Shown: positions 1 through 11,200 of the stretch, one piece after another
Layout of the letters: every line of letters starts with the position of its first letter
How positions within the stretch are numbered: position 1 is the first letter of the stretch
NCBI GenBank assembly: GCA_905221605.1
Contig: CAJNDS010002521.1
Span: forward strand, 1 to 64,000
Direction: 5' to 3'
Source of the DNA: Symbiodinium natans
Taxonomy: Eukaryota; Sar; Dinophyceae; Suessiales; Symbiodiniaceae
DNA length: 64,000 bases
Made by a program: the position numbers and the translations under genes
The notes under the pieces: model-generated
Databases searched by the model: none
Told to the model about the DNA's origin: nothing
What the model saw: the letters and a program-made list of their open reading frames with translations, nothing else

Positions 1-19
1 AAGACAAAGCCCAGACAAA

Positions 20-2260
20 GGGGAGCGAGGCAGGGGACCTGCAGCTACAACGGCTGAAGTCGCAAGGATTGATTCTATTGCTATGTTGATGCTATATATA
101 GGCTTTAGGGTTTAGGGTTTAGCATCATCACAATGTATCTGCTATATGTGATCATAATATGTGGTTCTATGTTTCACCTGAGTTGCATTGCCCCAGGCCC
201 TGACTGAGGAAGAAAAGGCGAAGGTCCAGCGGCGAGGGCAGGCGCAGCAACTCAACAATACTTGCAGCCGTTGAAAGTAAGTAAGTATCAGGCTCAAAAT
301 TCGGAGTGGAACAATGAGGGCAGAGTCGCATCGCAATGCATCTTCGAGCGTCGAGAGTCGGACCGCCCAAAGCCTAAACCCTAAAGCCTAAACCCTAAAC
401 CCTAAACCCTAAACCCTAAACCCTAAACCCTTGAGGTTGAGTCGGCATACCAAAATCCGGAGAATGTGTTCAGGTGGAAGCAGACATCGAGCGCGTCACG
501 CACGAGCTGGGCATGGCGACGCCCTCATCCATGCTTCATGTATAAACATAATATAAAGCACCTATGTAAGAATTCAGAATAGTTTAGGGTTTAGAGTTTA
601 GGGTTTAGGGTTTAGGGTTTAGGGAATAATATAGGAACCATATGTATAATAGAGTATAGAAATGCTTTACTACATACAACAAGAAACTAGTAATACTCTA
701 GGCAAGGATAATACCGTAAGATTGTATCTTTGTTTGGGCCATCCGTGCTAGTCTTGGAGGGCAAAAAAGGCAACCTCGGCCTCTGCGAACAATATTCGGC
801 TTCCCTAAACCCTAAACCCTAAACCCTAAACCCTAAACCCTAAACCCTAAACCCTGAACCCTGAACCCTGAACCCTAAACCCTAAACCCCAAACCCTAAA
901 CCCTAAACCCTAAACCCTAAACCCTGAACCCCGAACCCTAAACCCCTGGTCAGGACACCGGCTCGCAGGCCGCGGGATGCTTTTCGTCTTTGCTTGCCAT
1001 TGCAAGAAGAATGGCCCGCTAGTTGCTTAAGAGCCCAACCCTAAACCCCAAACCCCAAACCCTAAGCCCCCCCCCCCCCCAAAAAAAAAAACCTTATTAA
1101 GGGTAGTAATAATGTAGTAATCATAACAGCAGTAATCATAGGAACATGTTAGTAATAATGTGGTATTCATAACGGTACATATAGCAAGAGCACAGGAACG
1201 ACAGTACTTGGAGGTTCAAGGGTAGTTGTAAGTAGGGTCATAAGTGCCCTAGATAAGGTTATAAGCATAGTTACGCTACCCTACTTATAACCCAACTTAT
1301 AGCTACCCATGAACCTCCAAGTATGTTTCTGCCAGGAAGAAGAGGAGGCGGATCCTCAGGAGGCGACGGCTGCTTGCAGCACGCACACACTACACTTTGC
1401 CTGGTCAAGAGAGCGGACGTTACGGTTCAGGGCTTAGGGGTGTAGGGGTTTAGGGTTTGGGGTTTAGCGTTTCGGGTTTAGGGTTTAGGGTTTAGGTTTA
1501 GGGAGGTCGAGTATACTATATCAGGTCGCCCACTGCTGCGCCCACTGCGACCATCTGATATTGGGGGTTTACGAATATGAGGGAGCCCTCATATAGTCCC
1601 CCATATAGTCCCCCAAATAGTAGGATTCCCTTATACTGAGGACCCCAAGAAGGTACCGTAAGGTACCCCTAGTATCGTAAGCCCCCACATGCATCTCATC
1701 ACTGATCAGAGCCATGGAGGAGAGAGAGCTGGAAATAGCTCGACACAGGCGCGAGAAGGACAGCCCTGTGCGTGCTGAAAATTTCTTAGACGATTCAGAC
1801 GACTGGTTAAATCCCGCGTAGGATTCTGCACAGTCTGGGCGGATGGAGCATTCTGACTCGGCCATTTGAAGAAGCCTGCGTGTGGATCTGTTAGCCCCCC
1901 AAGACCCCAATCCGACTCAATCCAGCTAAGCAGCAGCATGAAGTAGCGCGGCTCACAGGAGCGCGTCCAGCGCAGGCACCACGAGGACAAGCGTGCGCTG
2001 CAGAAGGACGCAGCGACACAATGATTGTGGAAGTGCCGCCCAGGGGTTGAAGGGGTGATGCGCCCCGCTCGGCGGGCAGTTAGGGTTCTTGACTTCCTCT
2101 GACTCTGGACCTGTCTGCATTCCAATGCTAGGAAGGAAGACGCATGCAGCAAGATCATCCCGGCCCTAAACCCTAAATGCTAAACCCTAAACCCTAAAGC
2201 CTAAACGCATGGGTATACAAGGAACGGCGGCAGAACCGTGAGAGGAAGTTTTCGGAGTGA
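20..2260 (+). CDS. Charged helical protein, scattered short exons (partial)
   Basis: I do not recognise this protein. Several short open segments preceded by AG|G acceptors encode Lys/Glu/Arg-rich helix. They are a segment ending near 67 (GDLQLQRLKSQ), 197-242 (ALTEEEKAKVQRRGQ, followed by a GC donor), 474-545 (VEADIERVTHELGMATPSS), about 1336-1360 (EEEEADPQ, directly after a family B element), about 1711-1772 (MEERELEIARHRREKDSPV), 1959-2024 (ERVQRRHHEDKRALQKDAA) and about 2212-2246 (YKERRQNRERK). The composition suits a coiled coil, for example a cytoskeletal or ciliary protein, but that is a guess. Whether all pieces belong to one gene, and where it begins or ends, cannot be told from sequence alone; telomere arrays separate the pieces, as in the recognised genes downstream. 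Confidence 0.3.
1205..1322. mobile_element. Family B MITE-like element, copy 1
   Basis: Family B is an imperfect inverted repeat of roughly 100-150 bases with no coding potential. The left end reads TACTTGGAGGTTCATGGGTA and the right end is its complement, ACCCATGAACCTCCAAGTA; inner arms contain further GTTATAAGTAGGG / CCCTACTTATAAC pairs, so a transcript would fold into a long hairpin. There are 12 copies or parts of copies here. This copy ends 13 bases before a candidate exon (acceptor GCCAG at about 1335), so it would form the 3' part of an intron. Confidence 0.85.
1564..1686. mobile_element. Family C MITE-like element, copy 1
   Basis: Family C is the commonest element here (about 22 copies). 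It is about 100 bases long with ends GGGGTTTCCGAAA and TTTCGGAAACCCC, and an inner core with GGGGTACC, GGGGTCC and AAGGGAATCCTACTATT. This copy carries a small internal duplication (ATAGTCCCCC twice). No protein is encoded. Confidence 0.8.
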
Positions 2261-3172
2261 CGCGCATCGGCAACAAGGCCGTCAGAATCAGCTGTACCAC
2301 GGTAATAGTGATAGTAATAGGAACAGTAATAGTAATAATGCTAATTAGTTAGAAAAGCAGTATTAAGAATCATAATGGGAATATTACTTGTAAATAAGAA
2401 TCTCAGTAATAGCAATACAAATCAAAACAATCATATAACAATCATCATCGTCATTAGACATAATAGGTTTATTGCGCTGCCTTATCTTGTCGACCCAGCA
2501 GGCACGAAGCAGCCCCGTAGGATCAGGAACGGTCATGCAGCGCCCACACAGCTCCGAGACCTCCTTATACCCCAATCCCTGAAGGCCTTGACACAAGTGG
2601 GCGCAACCACGTCTGAATCTGGGCTCTGGAGATCTCGAAGAACCTTAGGGTTTAGGGTTTAGGGTTGAAGTTGTGCGTCTGTCATCTACTCTCATTCATT
2701 TGCCATCTGTTTCTCAGAAGAGCACATCTGCTTGAGGGCGGACTGAGGGGCAACACTCATCATTACTCGTCATGTGTGCTGCATGGCCTGCCTCACAATA
2801 GTTCTGTTGGGGCCGCCTTGTTGAACCTTGCTGGGTCCTTCCCTAAACCCTAAGCCCTAAACCCTAAACCCTAAACCCTAAACCCTAAACCCCTTGAATT
2901 AGTTTTCGGAGGGTTGCCCGTCAATGCTTCTTGGGACGCAGTGGTCTGAGGTGAGCCCTGATAAGTTGCTGTACCCTAAACCCGAAACCCTAAACCCTAA
3001 GACCCTAAACCCTAAACCCTAAACCCTAAACCCTAAACCCTAAAACCCTAAACCCTAAAGCCCTAAACCCAAAAAGCCGCACACTGACCTCCACTTTCCC
3101 CCACGAATCTGCTTGCAGGCCCTTGCGCGCTGGTGAGCCGATCAGAGAGTGCAAGCTGAGTGCAAGTATTCA

Positions 3173-3281
3173 CCCAGAGAGCCCAATACCCCTTAAATAA
3201 GGAAGATACCTTAAATCATATTCAGGATCTCTATATGATTTAAGGTATATTCCTTATTTAAGAGGTATTGGGCTCTTTGGG
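3173..3281. mobile_element. Family A MITE-like element, copy 1
   Basis: This is an almost perfect inverted repeat: the left arm reads AGAGAGCCCAATACCCCTTA and continues with AAATAAGGAA and CCTTAAATCATA; the right arm is the complement, ending AGGTATTGGGCTCTTTGGG. The centre is AT-rich. Five copies occur in the window (3173, 6641, 7613, 9113, 37528). It encodes nothing and has the form of a MITE or a hairpin introner. Confidence 0.88.
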
Positions 3282-4998
3282 CAAGTTCTGTCGCCTCAGG
3301 GCGGACGAAATCCGCATTTGCACCGAGGCTTCGTGGCGCCGCGGTTGCCGACAACAACAATCAGTTAAGTTGGGTAGGGAACCCTAAACCCTAAAACCCG
3401 AAACCCGAGACCTTAACCATTCAGGCTGCCATTGGGTATGGGGACCACGAGATGCCACTAAGCCATTGCTAATTGCCCTCAGCCCACGCCTTGAGACGCA
3501 GAGGGGTGGATCCGGCTGAGTCTTGCAGAGCCACAGAGGAGTCGCTGCTGGCAGTGGTGCAAATAATTACGCCACAGTACTGGGTGATAGTCAAGCTCTT
3601 GACAAGGGTCGTTATCAATTACCCAGTTGCTTGACGCCAAGTATGATATGTTGGGCCACCCTAGCAATCCAAGGCTAAGTCGGATAAGATGCAAACTCGA
3701 GCGGCGAGAAGCAGCACCATCTGGGCCAAACACAGCAGACTTAATTCACACTTTGCGACAGCATCTGCAAGCAGCTTAACCTTAAGGCTGGGCCCAATGT
3801 TGGAGTGTCTTGGGCAGTACTGCCTGCCTTGAGCAGTGACAGCTCAAGTTGCCCTGAGCTAAGCTGCTTGCCCCTTTACATAGAGAGATTTTGTGTGGTG
3901 CATAGAATTTGGTGCATGCGTCGTACAGCCTGCTTGATGCGCCTGCTGTCTGATTAGCTGAGGCCTTGGGAAAGGGCAGGTTTGAGAGTACTAACCCTAA
4001 ACCCTAAACCCCAAACCCGAATTACCACAGGGTGGTCCATGTATAGGTCCCTATAGGCTTGTCCATGTGTGCATGGAGTTGTGAACGCCCGGTCCACGTT
4101 TCCTCCCTAATCAGACTCCAGGCTGGCTTCCCAAACCAAGCAGGATCTCTGCACAGGCCCTCCGAATGGAACTCAGTCCCTTCATGGCCCTTGCAGCATC
4201 CCTTGACCTCCGGAGGCTTTTGGGGGGCTCAGTGGTGGCAAGTCGAGGGTTTAGGGTTTAGGGTTTAGGGTTTAGGGTTTAGGGTTTAGGGTTTGGGGTT
4301 TAGGGCAAAGATACCCCCCCTGAGAAGACGGCCGTTCTGCAAGGGGTCTTTGTGCTGCAGGGCCAGTATGCCGGTTGGCGCGCTCCAAGGCGCTGAATGC
4401 ATGCGTGGCTTGTGCCAGGGACATTTGTGCTCCCTTCTCTTTAGATAAAGATCGCGGCCAGCAAGATCAGTCTGCCAGCTTGTGAAAGAACTTCGACATG
4501 ATCCGGCTGGCCTGCGAGCTACAAACAAGCAAAGACCCTGCTCTTGCTTTTCAATGGTTTAAAGCCTTGTAGAAGATCTTCTTTGAAAAAGAGCCAGGCA
4601 CGTTGCAGAATGATGCCGCACATCACTCCTACCAGGGACTTGTTGCGAGCGAAGTACCAGCATGGTAAGTTAGTAGATGGCAGACTAGTGACGACCCTAA
4701 ACCCTAAACCCTAAACCCTAAACCCTTTGTACATGGTTCGAGCCGAGAGTCGGCACAGCATGCTGACGTGAAAGAACCACATCACCACCGGTACCACCTT
4801 GGCAGAAGCAGCCCCTCATAGCTAGCCAGCAGGCCAAGTCAGCTAGTACAGGATACTCCCTTATGGGCCCTTTATAATTATACGCAAATAATCCCCCCAA
4901 AACCCCATTCTAATTATGAAGGCCCCTATAGTACGCTCGAGCTGCCCACTGTAGAGGCACTCAGTATAGTCCATCATGGCCATGCTTTTGAAATCAGT

Positions 4999-5181
4999 TC
5001 CCTAAACCCTAAACCCTACACTCTAAACCCTAAACCCTAAACCCGAAACCCGAAACCCTAAACCCTAAACCCTAAACCCTAAACCCTAAACCCTAAACCC
5101 TAAACCCTAAACCCTAAACCCTAAAACCCTAAACCCTAAACCCTAAACCCTAAACCCTAAACCCTAAACCCTAAACCCTAC
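4999..5181. repeat. Long (CCCTAAA)n array
   Basis: About 26 units of CCCTAAA with a few variants (CCCGAAA, CTCTAAA, one CCCTAAAA). It is one of the two longest uninterrupted C-strand telomere-type arrays in the window and lies in non-coding sequence. Confidence 0.95.
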
Positions 5182-5513
5182 CAAGAGCCCATCCTGGATC
5201 CCGGTCCGCCATGGCAAAGTCCCTTCCATGGCGGTTCGGACGCGCGGGCCTGCCTCCAAGTTGATTCGACGGAGTTTGTCGGGCTTTGAGGGGCACATGA
5301 GTGTCAGTGTAAGTGCCCTGCGCGTTTCGGCAGAAGAGAGGTGAATGCGAGCCATAGCAGCCCTCAACTCTTGTCCCGTAATTACAGGGGTTTGACAGAC
5401 CCAGCTTGGCTGTTTTCGAGGTCGTCGCACAGACAGCCGTCAGCACGTCATTCAGTGATATTCAGTGGGAAGTCGGTGCCAGGAGTGACAGCAAGCGATC
5501 TCTGCAGTGGGCT

Positions 5514-5612
5514 GTGGTACTTCTCTAGATTAAGGTTTGGGTCCCCTAGATAATGCGGCACCCTTATGGGACCCCCAAAAAGGGACCCTACTTTGGAGAA
5601 CTACCCATATAT
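5514..5612. mobile_element. Family H MITE-like element, copy 1
   Basis: The left end has TACTTCTCTAGATTAAGG and TTTGGGTCCCC. The right end has GGGACCC and TTTGGAGAACTACCCA, its approximate complement. The same left end (GTAGTTCTCTAGATTAGGGT) is tandemly repeated at 30653-30836. Confidence 0.65.
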
Positions 5613-6025
5613 CGGGGGCTCATTGTTTTTAAGTATTGGCGAGTGTATGTGTGGGTTCTGTTGGGGATACAAGAAAAGCCCTACCTTACTCATCCTACAC
5701 CCTAAACCCTAAACCCTAAACCCTAAACCGTAAACCCTAACCCTAAACCCTAAACCCTAAACCCTAACCCTAAACCCTAAACCCTTAACCCCTAACCCCT
5801 AACCCCTACAGTAACCCCTGACCCCTAAGCCCCGAGCCGACACCCACAGGTCATTTGCTATTGCTCCCCGCCTCGCGTACAGACGGAGACAGAGCTTCTT
5901 TGGCCTCGTGGGCCTCCACCCCAGGCAGTGGGTTTAGGGTTTAGGGTTTAGGGTTTAGGGTTTAGGGTTTAGGGTTTAGGGTTTAGGTCTTGGGCTTCAT
6001 GGGTTAGGGTAGCTTAGGATATTTG

Positions 6026-6127
6026 GGGCTTTACGATCTAGGGGTACCTTACTGGGGTGCTGATTAATAAGGGGATCCTACTATCTAGGGGTCTATGTTA
6101 GGGGTCCCTTATGATCGCAAACCCCCC
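6026..6127. mobile_element. Family C MITE-like element, copy 2
   Basis: Ends GGGGCTTTACGATCTAGGGG and GATCGCAAACCCCCC, with the family core GGGATCCTACTATCTAGGGG in between. Confidence 0.75.
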
Positions 6128-6287
6128 ATATTTCGGAAGTAGAGAGTCAAAGACCGGCTGAGGGATGTTTTGGTGTTGAGATTTGGGGTTCCTGCGAGTT
6201 GTTCTAGCGCGCACGTGCGCCGTGTTGCTGAGGCCAGGCAGAGACGCAGGTGAAGGCCCATGTCCGCACCTCTTCGCTGAAACGATG

Positions 6288-6392
6288 TGGGGGTTTCCGA
6301 CAATAGGGGTACCCTTTTTGGGGGTTCCTATAATCAGGATAATAAGTAACTTGGGGCATATAAGGGTACCCCTATTTTCGGAATTACCAATG
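6288..6392. mobile_element. Family C MITE-like element, copy 3
   Basis: Begins TGGGGGTTTCCGACAATAGG and ends GGTACCCCTATTTTCGGAA. The middle is more diverged than in other copies. Confidence 0.75.
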
Positions 6393-6640
6393 TGTCACTC
6401 TGTCAGGTCAGCAGCCTTCTCGCCATACTGTGTTTGGGTAGTGATTCAGTTGCTTGCGCGTTCATCGCGGGAAGCCTTCTTGCATCTTCTTTGCGGTTGC
6501 GGCCCAAGCATGGTGTCTGCCCGGCCGACGACAAAGACGATCATGAAGCAAAAGCCGGAAACGACTGAAGACCATGCTCTCTTTTCTTTCTACGTGAGTT
6601 AGCAGCAGACACAGCCGCCGCGGTGGGTTGCAGCATCACT

Positions 6641-6718
6641 CCCAAAGAGCCACATTAAGGATCCCTTGATGATTCAAGGTACATTCCTTTGTTGACGGGT
6701 ATTGGGCTCTCTCATTCC
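6641..6718. mobile_element. Family A element, copy 2, internally deleted
   Basis: The left end CCCAAAGAGCC and the right end GGGTATTGGGCTCTCT are present, but the middle is shortened and only about 78 bases remain. Confidence 0.7.
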
Positions 6719-6747
6719 CAGGGCCACTTGCACCTGCATCGTTTCCG

Positions 6748-6848
6748 ATATTAGGGGGTATCTTATTGGGGTCCTTGTTACACGGGAATCCTACAATTTT
6801 CGGGGGTCTGTGTTAAATTAGGGGTCCGTCATATTCGTAAATCCCCAA
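6748..6848. mobile_element. Family C MITE-like element, copy 4
   Basis: Ends GTTTCCGATATTAGGGGGTA and GTCATATTCGTAAATCCCC, with the core TTGGGGTCCTTGTTA. Confidence 0.75.
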
Positions 6849-7350
6849 ATCCGCCAAGCGACTTAGACCCCGAATTGGGAAGCCATCGGGAGCCATGGTC
6901 GATGGATGCTTTGCGGGATGCCTTGTGGGCACCAGCTTTGGTGCCCTTGGAGCTTTGTACTGGAAGTCAGAGAAGGGCTTCTACAGAGGCACGGAGTTCA
7001 GTTGCCCCTCAACCCTGATTCCTAGACCCTCTATAAACCCTAAACCCTATAGACCCCTAAACCCTGTAAACCCTAAACCCTAGACTTTTGTGCTCCGGAT
7101 CCCTTCCGACGTTTTGAGAGCGGTTCCTCTCTCCATCTTTGGCTTTGAGACCCTCAGGCTCCAGCATCTCACAAAAGGGTTCAGGGTTTAGGGTTTAGGG
7201 TCTAGGGTCTAGGGTTTAGGGTTTAGGGTTTAGGGTTTAGGGAACAGAGGTAAGAATCATGACAGGCCGCGCTCTCACAAGACAGCTCACGGACGCACCG
7301 GAGCATTTGCGCCCCGGTCCCCTGCTTCATCCCTTCAAGGCTCGCGAGGG

Positions 7351-7512
7351 TACTTGGAGGTTCATGGGTAGTTTTAAGTGGGGTTATAGGTTTAGGGTTT
7401 AGGGTTTAGGGTTTAGGGTTTAGGGTTTAGGGTTTAGGGTTTAGGGTTTAGGGTTTAGGGTTTAGGGTTTAGGGTTTAGGGTAGCTTACGGTACGTATAA
7501 CCCTACTTATAG
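7351..7512. mobile_element. Family B element, copy 2, split by a telomere array
   Basis: The left arm TACTTGGAGGTTCATGGGTA is followed, after GTTATAGG, by about 14 units of TTTAGGG (7388-7483). The element then resumes with GTAGCTTACGGTACGTATAA and CCCTACTTATAGGG. The far right end is degraded. The array therefore lies inside the element. Confidence 0.8.
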
Positions 7513-7612
7513 GGTGTACGTCTCCGCTGCGTGCTATAAGATATGGCAAATCAAGGGCGCGCGGGGCAGTGTATAGGTAACTCGACTCTGAAATGCATGA
7601 GGCCAGAGCAAA

Positions 7613-7730
7613 CCCAAAGAACCCAATACCCCTTAATTAAGCCATACTCCTTAAATCATAATAAGGGTCCCTTTAGAATCTTTAGAATTTAAGGTACATT
7701 CCTTAGTTAAGGGGTATTGGGCTCTCTGGG
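7613..7730. mobile_element. Family A MITE-like element, copy 3
   Basis: Left end CCCAAAGAACCCAATACCCC and right end AAGGGGTATTGGGCTCTCTG, with CCTTAAATCATA and AATTTAAGGTACATTCC in the inner arms. Confidence 0.85.
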
Positions 7731-7874
7731 AAAGCCAAGCCGGAGTTTGTTTCAGACTGCAGGCCCAGCACCTGGACGTCGTCCAGGAGCCCATGTCGCC
7801 GAGTCAGCCTGACTCCCCTCGACATCCTCGCGAGCCACGCGGGTTGCATGGAGGGTCAGACGCAGATTTTTCTT

Positions 7875-7979
7875 TACTTGGAGGTTCATGGATAGTTATA
7901 AATAGGGTTAGAAGTCTAAATAAGGTTATAAGCGTAGTTGCCCTACTCATAACCCCACTTGCCCATGAACTTCCAAGTA
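7875..7979. mobile_element. Family B MITE-like element, copy 3
   Basis: Complete copy. Left TACTTGGAGGTTCATGGATA, right CCATGAACTTCCAAGTA, with AATAAGGTTATAAGCG in the loop. It lies only about 145 bases from a family A copy. Confidence 0.85.
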
Positions 7980-8088
7980 GGCGAGGGTGGAGTCTTGTCA
8001 TTCAGCCCAGGTTTAAACGCCGAGTATCTGGCAAGTTTTCCATGAATGAGAACAAGGCCCCGTGTCAGCATGCTGTCCTGAGCCGGAC

Positions 8089-8192
8089 TTTCCGAAATTA
8101 GGGGGTACCCTTTTTGGCGGTTCCCCTACTTGTAGTAAGGATTGCAGAATTTTGGGGGTATATTAGGGGACGCTATCATTGGGAAATACCGA
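8089..8192. mobile_element. Family C MITE-like element, copy 5
   Basis: Left end CTTTCCGAAATTAGGGGGTA. The right end is diverged (TTGGGAAATACC). It lies just upstream of the PFKFB kinase exon, probably in the intron before it. Confidence 0.7.
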
Positions 8193-8240
8193 GGTAGGAC
8201 TGAGCTCAGTTGCCCCTTTTTGTTGATGCTCCGACTCGAG

Positions 8241-11200
8241 GTGGTCGAACAGAAGGTCGTTCTGGCGATGGTCGGCCTGCCCGCGAGAGGGAAGTCGTAC
8301 ATCTCAAAGGCCATCGTCCGATACCTGAACTTTGTTGGGTGCCCCACCAAGCTCTTCAACGCAGGGAATCTGAGGCGCTCTTCGGGCAGGAGCGGGGTGG
8401 ATGCCAACTTCTTCGACAGCTCCAATGAGAGCGCAAAGCAACTCCGCGATGCCATGGCCATGGAGTGCGTAGATCAGCTGCTGGCATTCCTGGACAAGGA
8501 GGGCCGGGCCACGGCTGTCGGCATCTTAGATGCCACAAACACCACGCTGGAGAGGCGGCGGAAGGTGAAGGAGCGTGTTCTTGCCCATGCGGGCATCCGG
8601 CTCATCTTTCTTGAGTCCCTCTGCGACGACGACGCCATTCTGAGGAACAACTACGATCTCAAGCTTGGCAACGAGGACGGCAGACTACAGAGCTCGGAGA
8701 GTGCGACTACTTCGTAACCGGGTTTAGGGTTTAGGGTTTAGGGTTTAGGGTTTAGGGTGTCCCTAAGAGAGCTAAGTAGGTGGGAGCCTTTGGATTGAGT
8801 CGCTGCCATGCGAGGACTACGTTGGCATGAATGCCGAGAATGCTCTCCACGACTTTTTGGAGCGCGTCGACCAGTATGCCCTGGTCTACGAACCGGTCGA
8901 AGACAAAGAGTGCTCCGAGCCCCGACATCCTAAACCCGAAACCCTAAACCCTAAACCCTAAACCCCAAACCCTAAACCCTAAACCCTAAACCATCAGCCA
9001 TGTCCTTTAGGGCATGCGGCACACTCAGCGGGGCCCGGTTGCCCAGGACAGGTGTGGCTACATCAAGCTCATAAATGCTGGAGCCGCTTGCTTAACTTTA
9101 TCTGCCGGCATGCCCAAAGAGCCCAAGACCTCTTAAACAAGGAATATGCCTTAAATCATATAGGGATCCTTAATATGATTTAAGGTAATATTCATTAGGT
9201 ATTGGGCTCTCTGGGTGTGGGTATGATCCAGGCGCCAGCAGCTGTGACTTAACTCAGGAGAAGCTGATTTGCTGCCGCTGCCGCTCCAAAGATGATGAGT
9301 ATGGCGTGGTGAGGCGGCTGTTGTCAACCGGTGAAGGGGTTGTGCCACTTACACAGAAGCGGCAACTGAGACAGGTACATTGTGGGGCTCATGTCCAGCA
9401 TTAACCTTGGAAAGCGTTGCATCATGCTGGCTATGGTCGGCGAGACGGAGCACGACAGGACGGTCTCCTTGTTTTGTGATGTCTCATTGTGTCGTGACAT
9501 GGTGGTTCTTCATGCTGAAAGGGTGAGAATTCTCTGGTAAATTACAGCATTCTGAGCTGTGAGGCTTGCGGCGTGGTATTCGTTCTGGCTTTTTGCTGAC
9601 TTCTTGGCAGTGTTCAATCAGCTTCTGCTAGCGTACTATTTGCTTAAGGACCCTAACTAAAATACAAATGAATAATCCTTATATTGCCCCTCTGAGGAAG
9701 CTGATTATCTATTCTTTTAGGGGGGGGGGGGGGGTTCGTAAGCAAATGGGTATTTCCCAACATAGGGGTGCCCCAACAGAATCCTATTAAAGGGACCCCC
9801 CAAATAGGATGGCCCCTATTTTCGGAAACCCGCAAATAGCAAATAAGCCTAAACCCTAAACCCTCAACCCTCAACCCTAAACCCTAAATCCTAAATCCTA
9901 AACTCCCCAAACCCTAAACCCTAGACCCTAAACCCTAAACTACCCTAAACCCTAAGCAGTGAGAGGATGGGCATCCTTGGTGGTGACTCAGCGCTGACAG
10001 CAGCAGGCCGGAGAGTCCGCCTTGATAGAGAGACATTGGGGTTTAGGGTTTAGGGTTTAGGGTTTAGGGTTTAGGGTTTAGGGTTTAGGGTTTAGGGTTT
10101 AGGGTTTAGGGTTACACCCTTGCAAGCTAAGCCGCAGCGTCGATGACAGGGAAGCAGCATGCTGCGGCATTGGCCAGACTCTTGACTTCACAGCTTAGGC
10201 TGGCAGTTCACCTCTGGTAGCGCTCGTGCTCGGAAGCCGATTTCCTTTTTAGGGCTTAGGGTCTTAAGGGTTTTTAAGGGTTTTAAGGGTTTTAAGGGTC
10301 TCAAGGGTTTTCAGGGATTTAAGGGTTTTAAGGGTTTTAAGGGTTTTAAGGGTTTTAAGGGTTTCAAGGGTTTTAAGGGTTTTAAGGGTCTTAAGGGTTT
10401 TAAGGGTCTTAAGGGTTTTAAGGGTTTTAAGGGTTTTAAGGGTTTTAGGGTACATGCCTCTGTGGCATTCTGTATTTGTGAGCCAAGGATTCGTTGCCGA
10501 GCGAGAGGAAGCCGCCGGCAAGCCGATGCTGGCTGCTTGGCTGAATGTGGAGAGATCATTCCAGGAATGGGTATCTCCCTAAGTAGGGGGTACCTCGTTT
10601 ATACCCCCACATAGAATAGAAAGTCCCCCTGAAAGAGGGAGCCCCCAAACAAGGGTACCCCTATGTTCGGAACCCCCCCCCCCCTCCCCGATTCGGTGTC
10701 TTCTCCGAGCCTTGCCCTTTTTGCCTCCCGGGGACTGCGAGGTGATGTGTGGCACGCTGACCAGACACTTGCAAACGGTCGAAGCTCTGAAGGTTGGCGG
10801 TGGCCGCAGTCACTATTTTTTTGTATGTCATTTTTCAGGTATTATACTATATACTGTATATTATATATTATACATCACATATTTGTATGTTAGATATTAT
10901 ATATGATAGTATATCTATCATATATTATATATTATAGATTAGATATTCGATCTCAGATTTTAGATAGTATATTTCATATATTATATATTTTTAGATGTAA
11001 AAAGTCATATATTATGTACTATGTACTATGTATTATATATTATATATTATATATTATATATTATATATTATATATTATATATTATACATTATATATTATA
11101 TCTTGTATATTATGTTTTACATATTATGTTTTATAATATATATATATATATATATTACATATTATATACATATATATTATATTATATACATATACATATA

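Larger units (their letters stand above)
2262..8080. other. Element-rich spacer upstream of PFKFB
   Basis: I see no convincing gene in this stretch. It holds telomere-type arrays (longest 4999-5181), family A copies (3173, 6641, 7613), family C copies (6026, 6288, 6748), family B copies (7351, 7875), a family H copy (5514) and short open stretches with no recognisable motif. A few segments (for example 4140-4240 and 5390-5520) stay open for 40-60 codons without family resemblance. Undetected 5' exons of PFKFB or 3' exons of the charged-protein gene could lie here. Confidence 0.5.

Noticed and set aside
8126-8538. Minus-strand frames opposite the PFKFB kinase exon
   Set aside because: Shadow frames of a well-recognised + strand exon.
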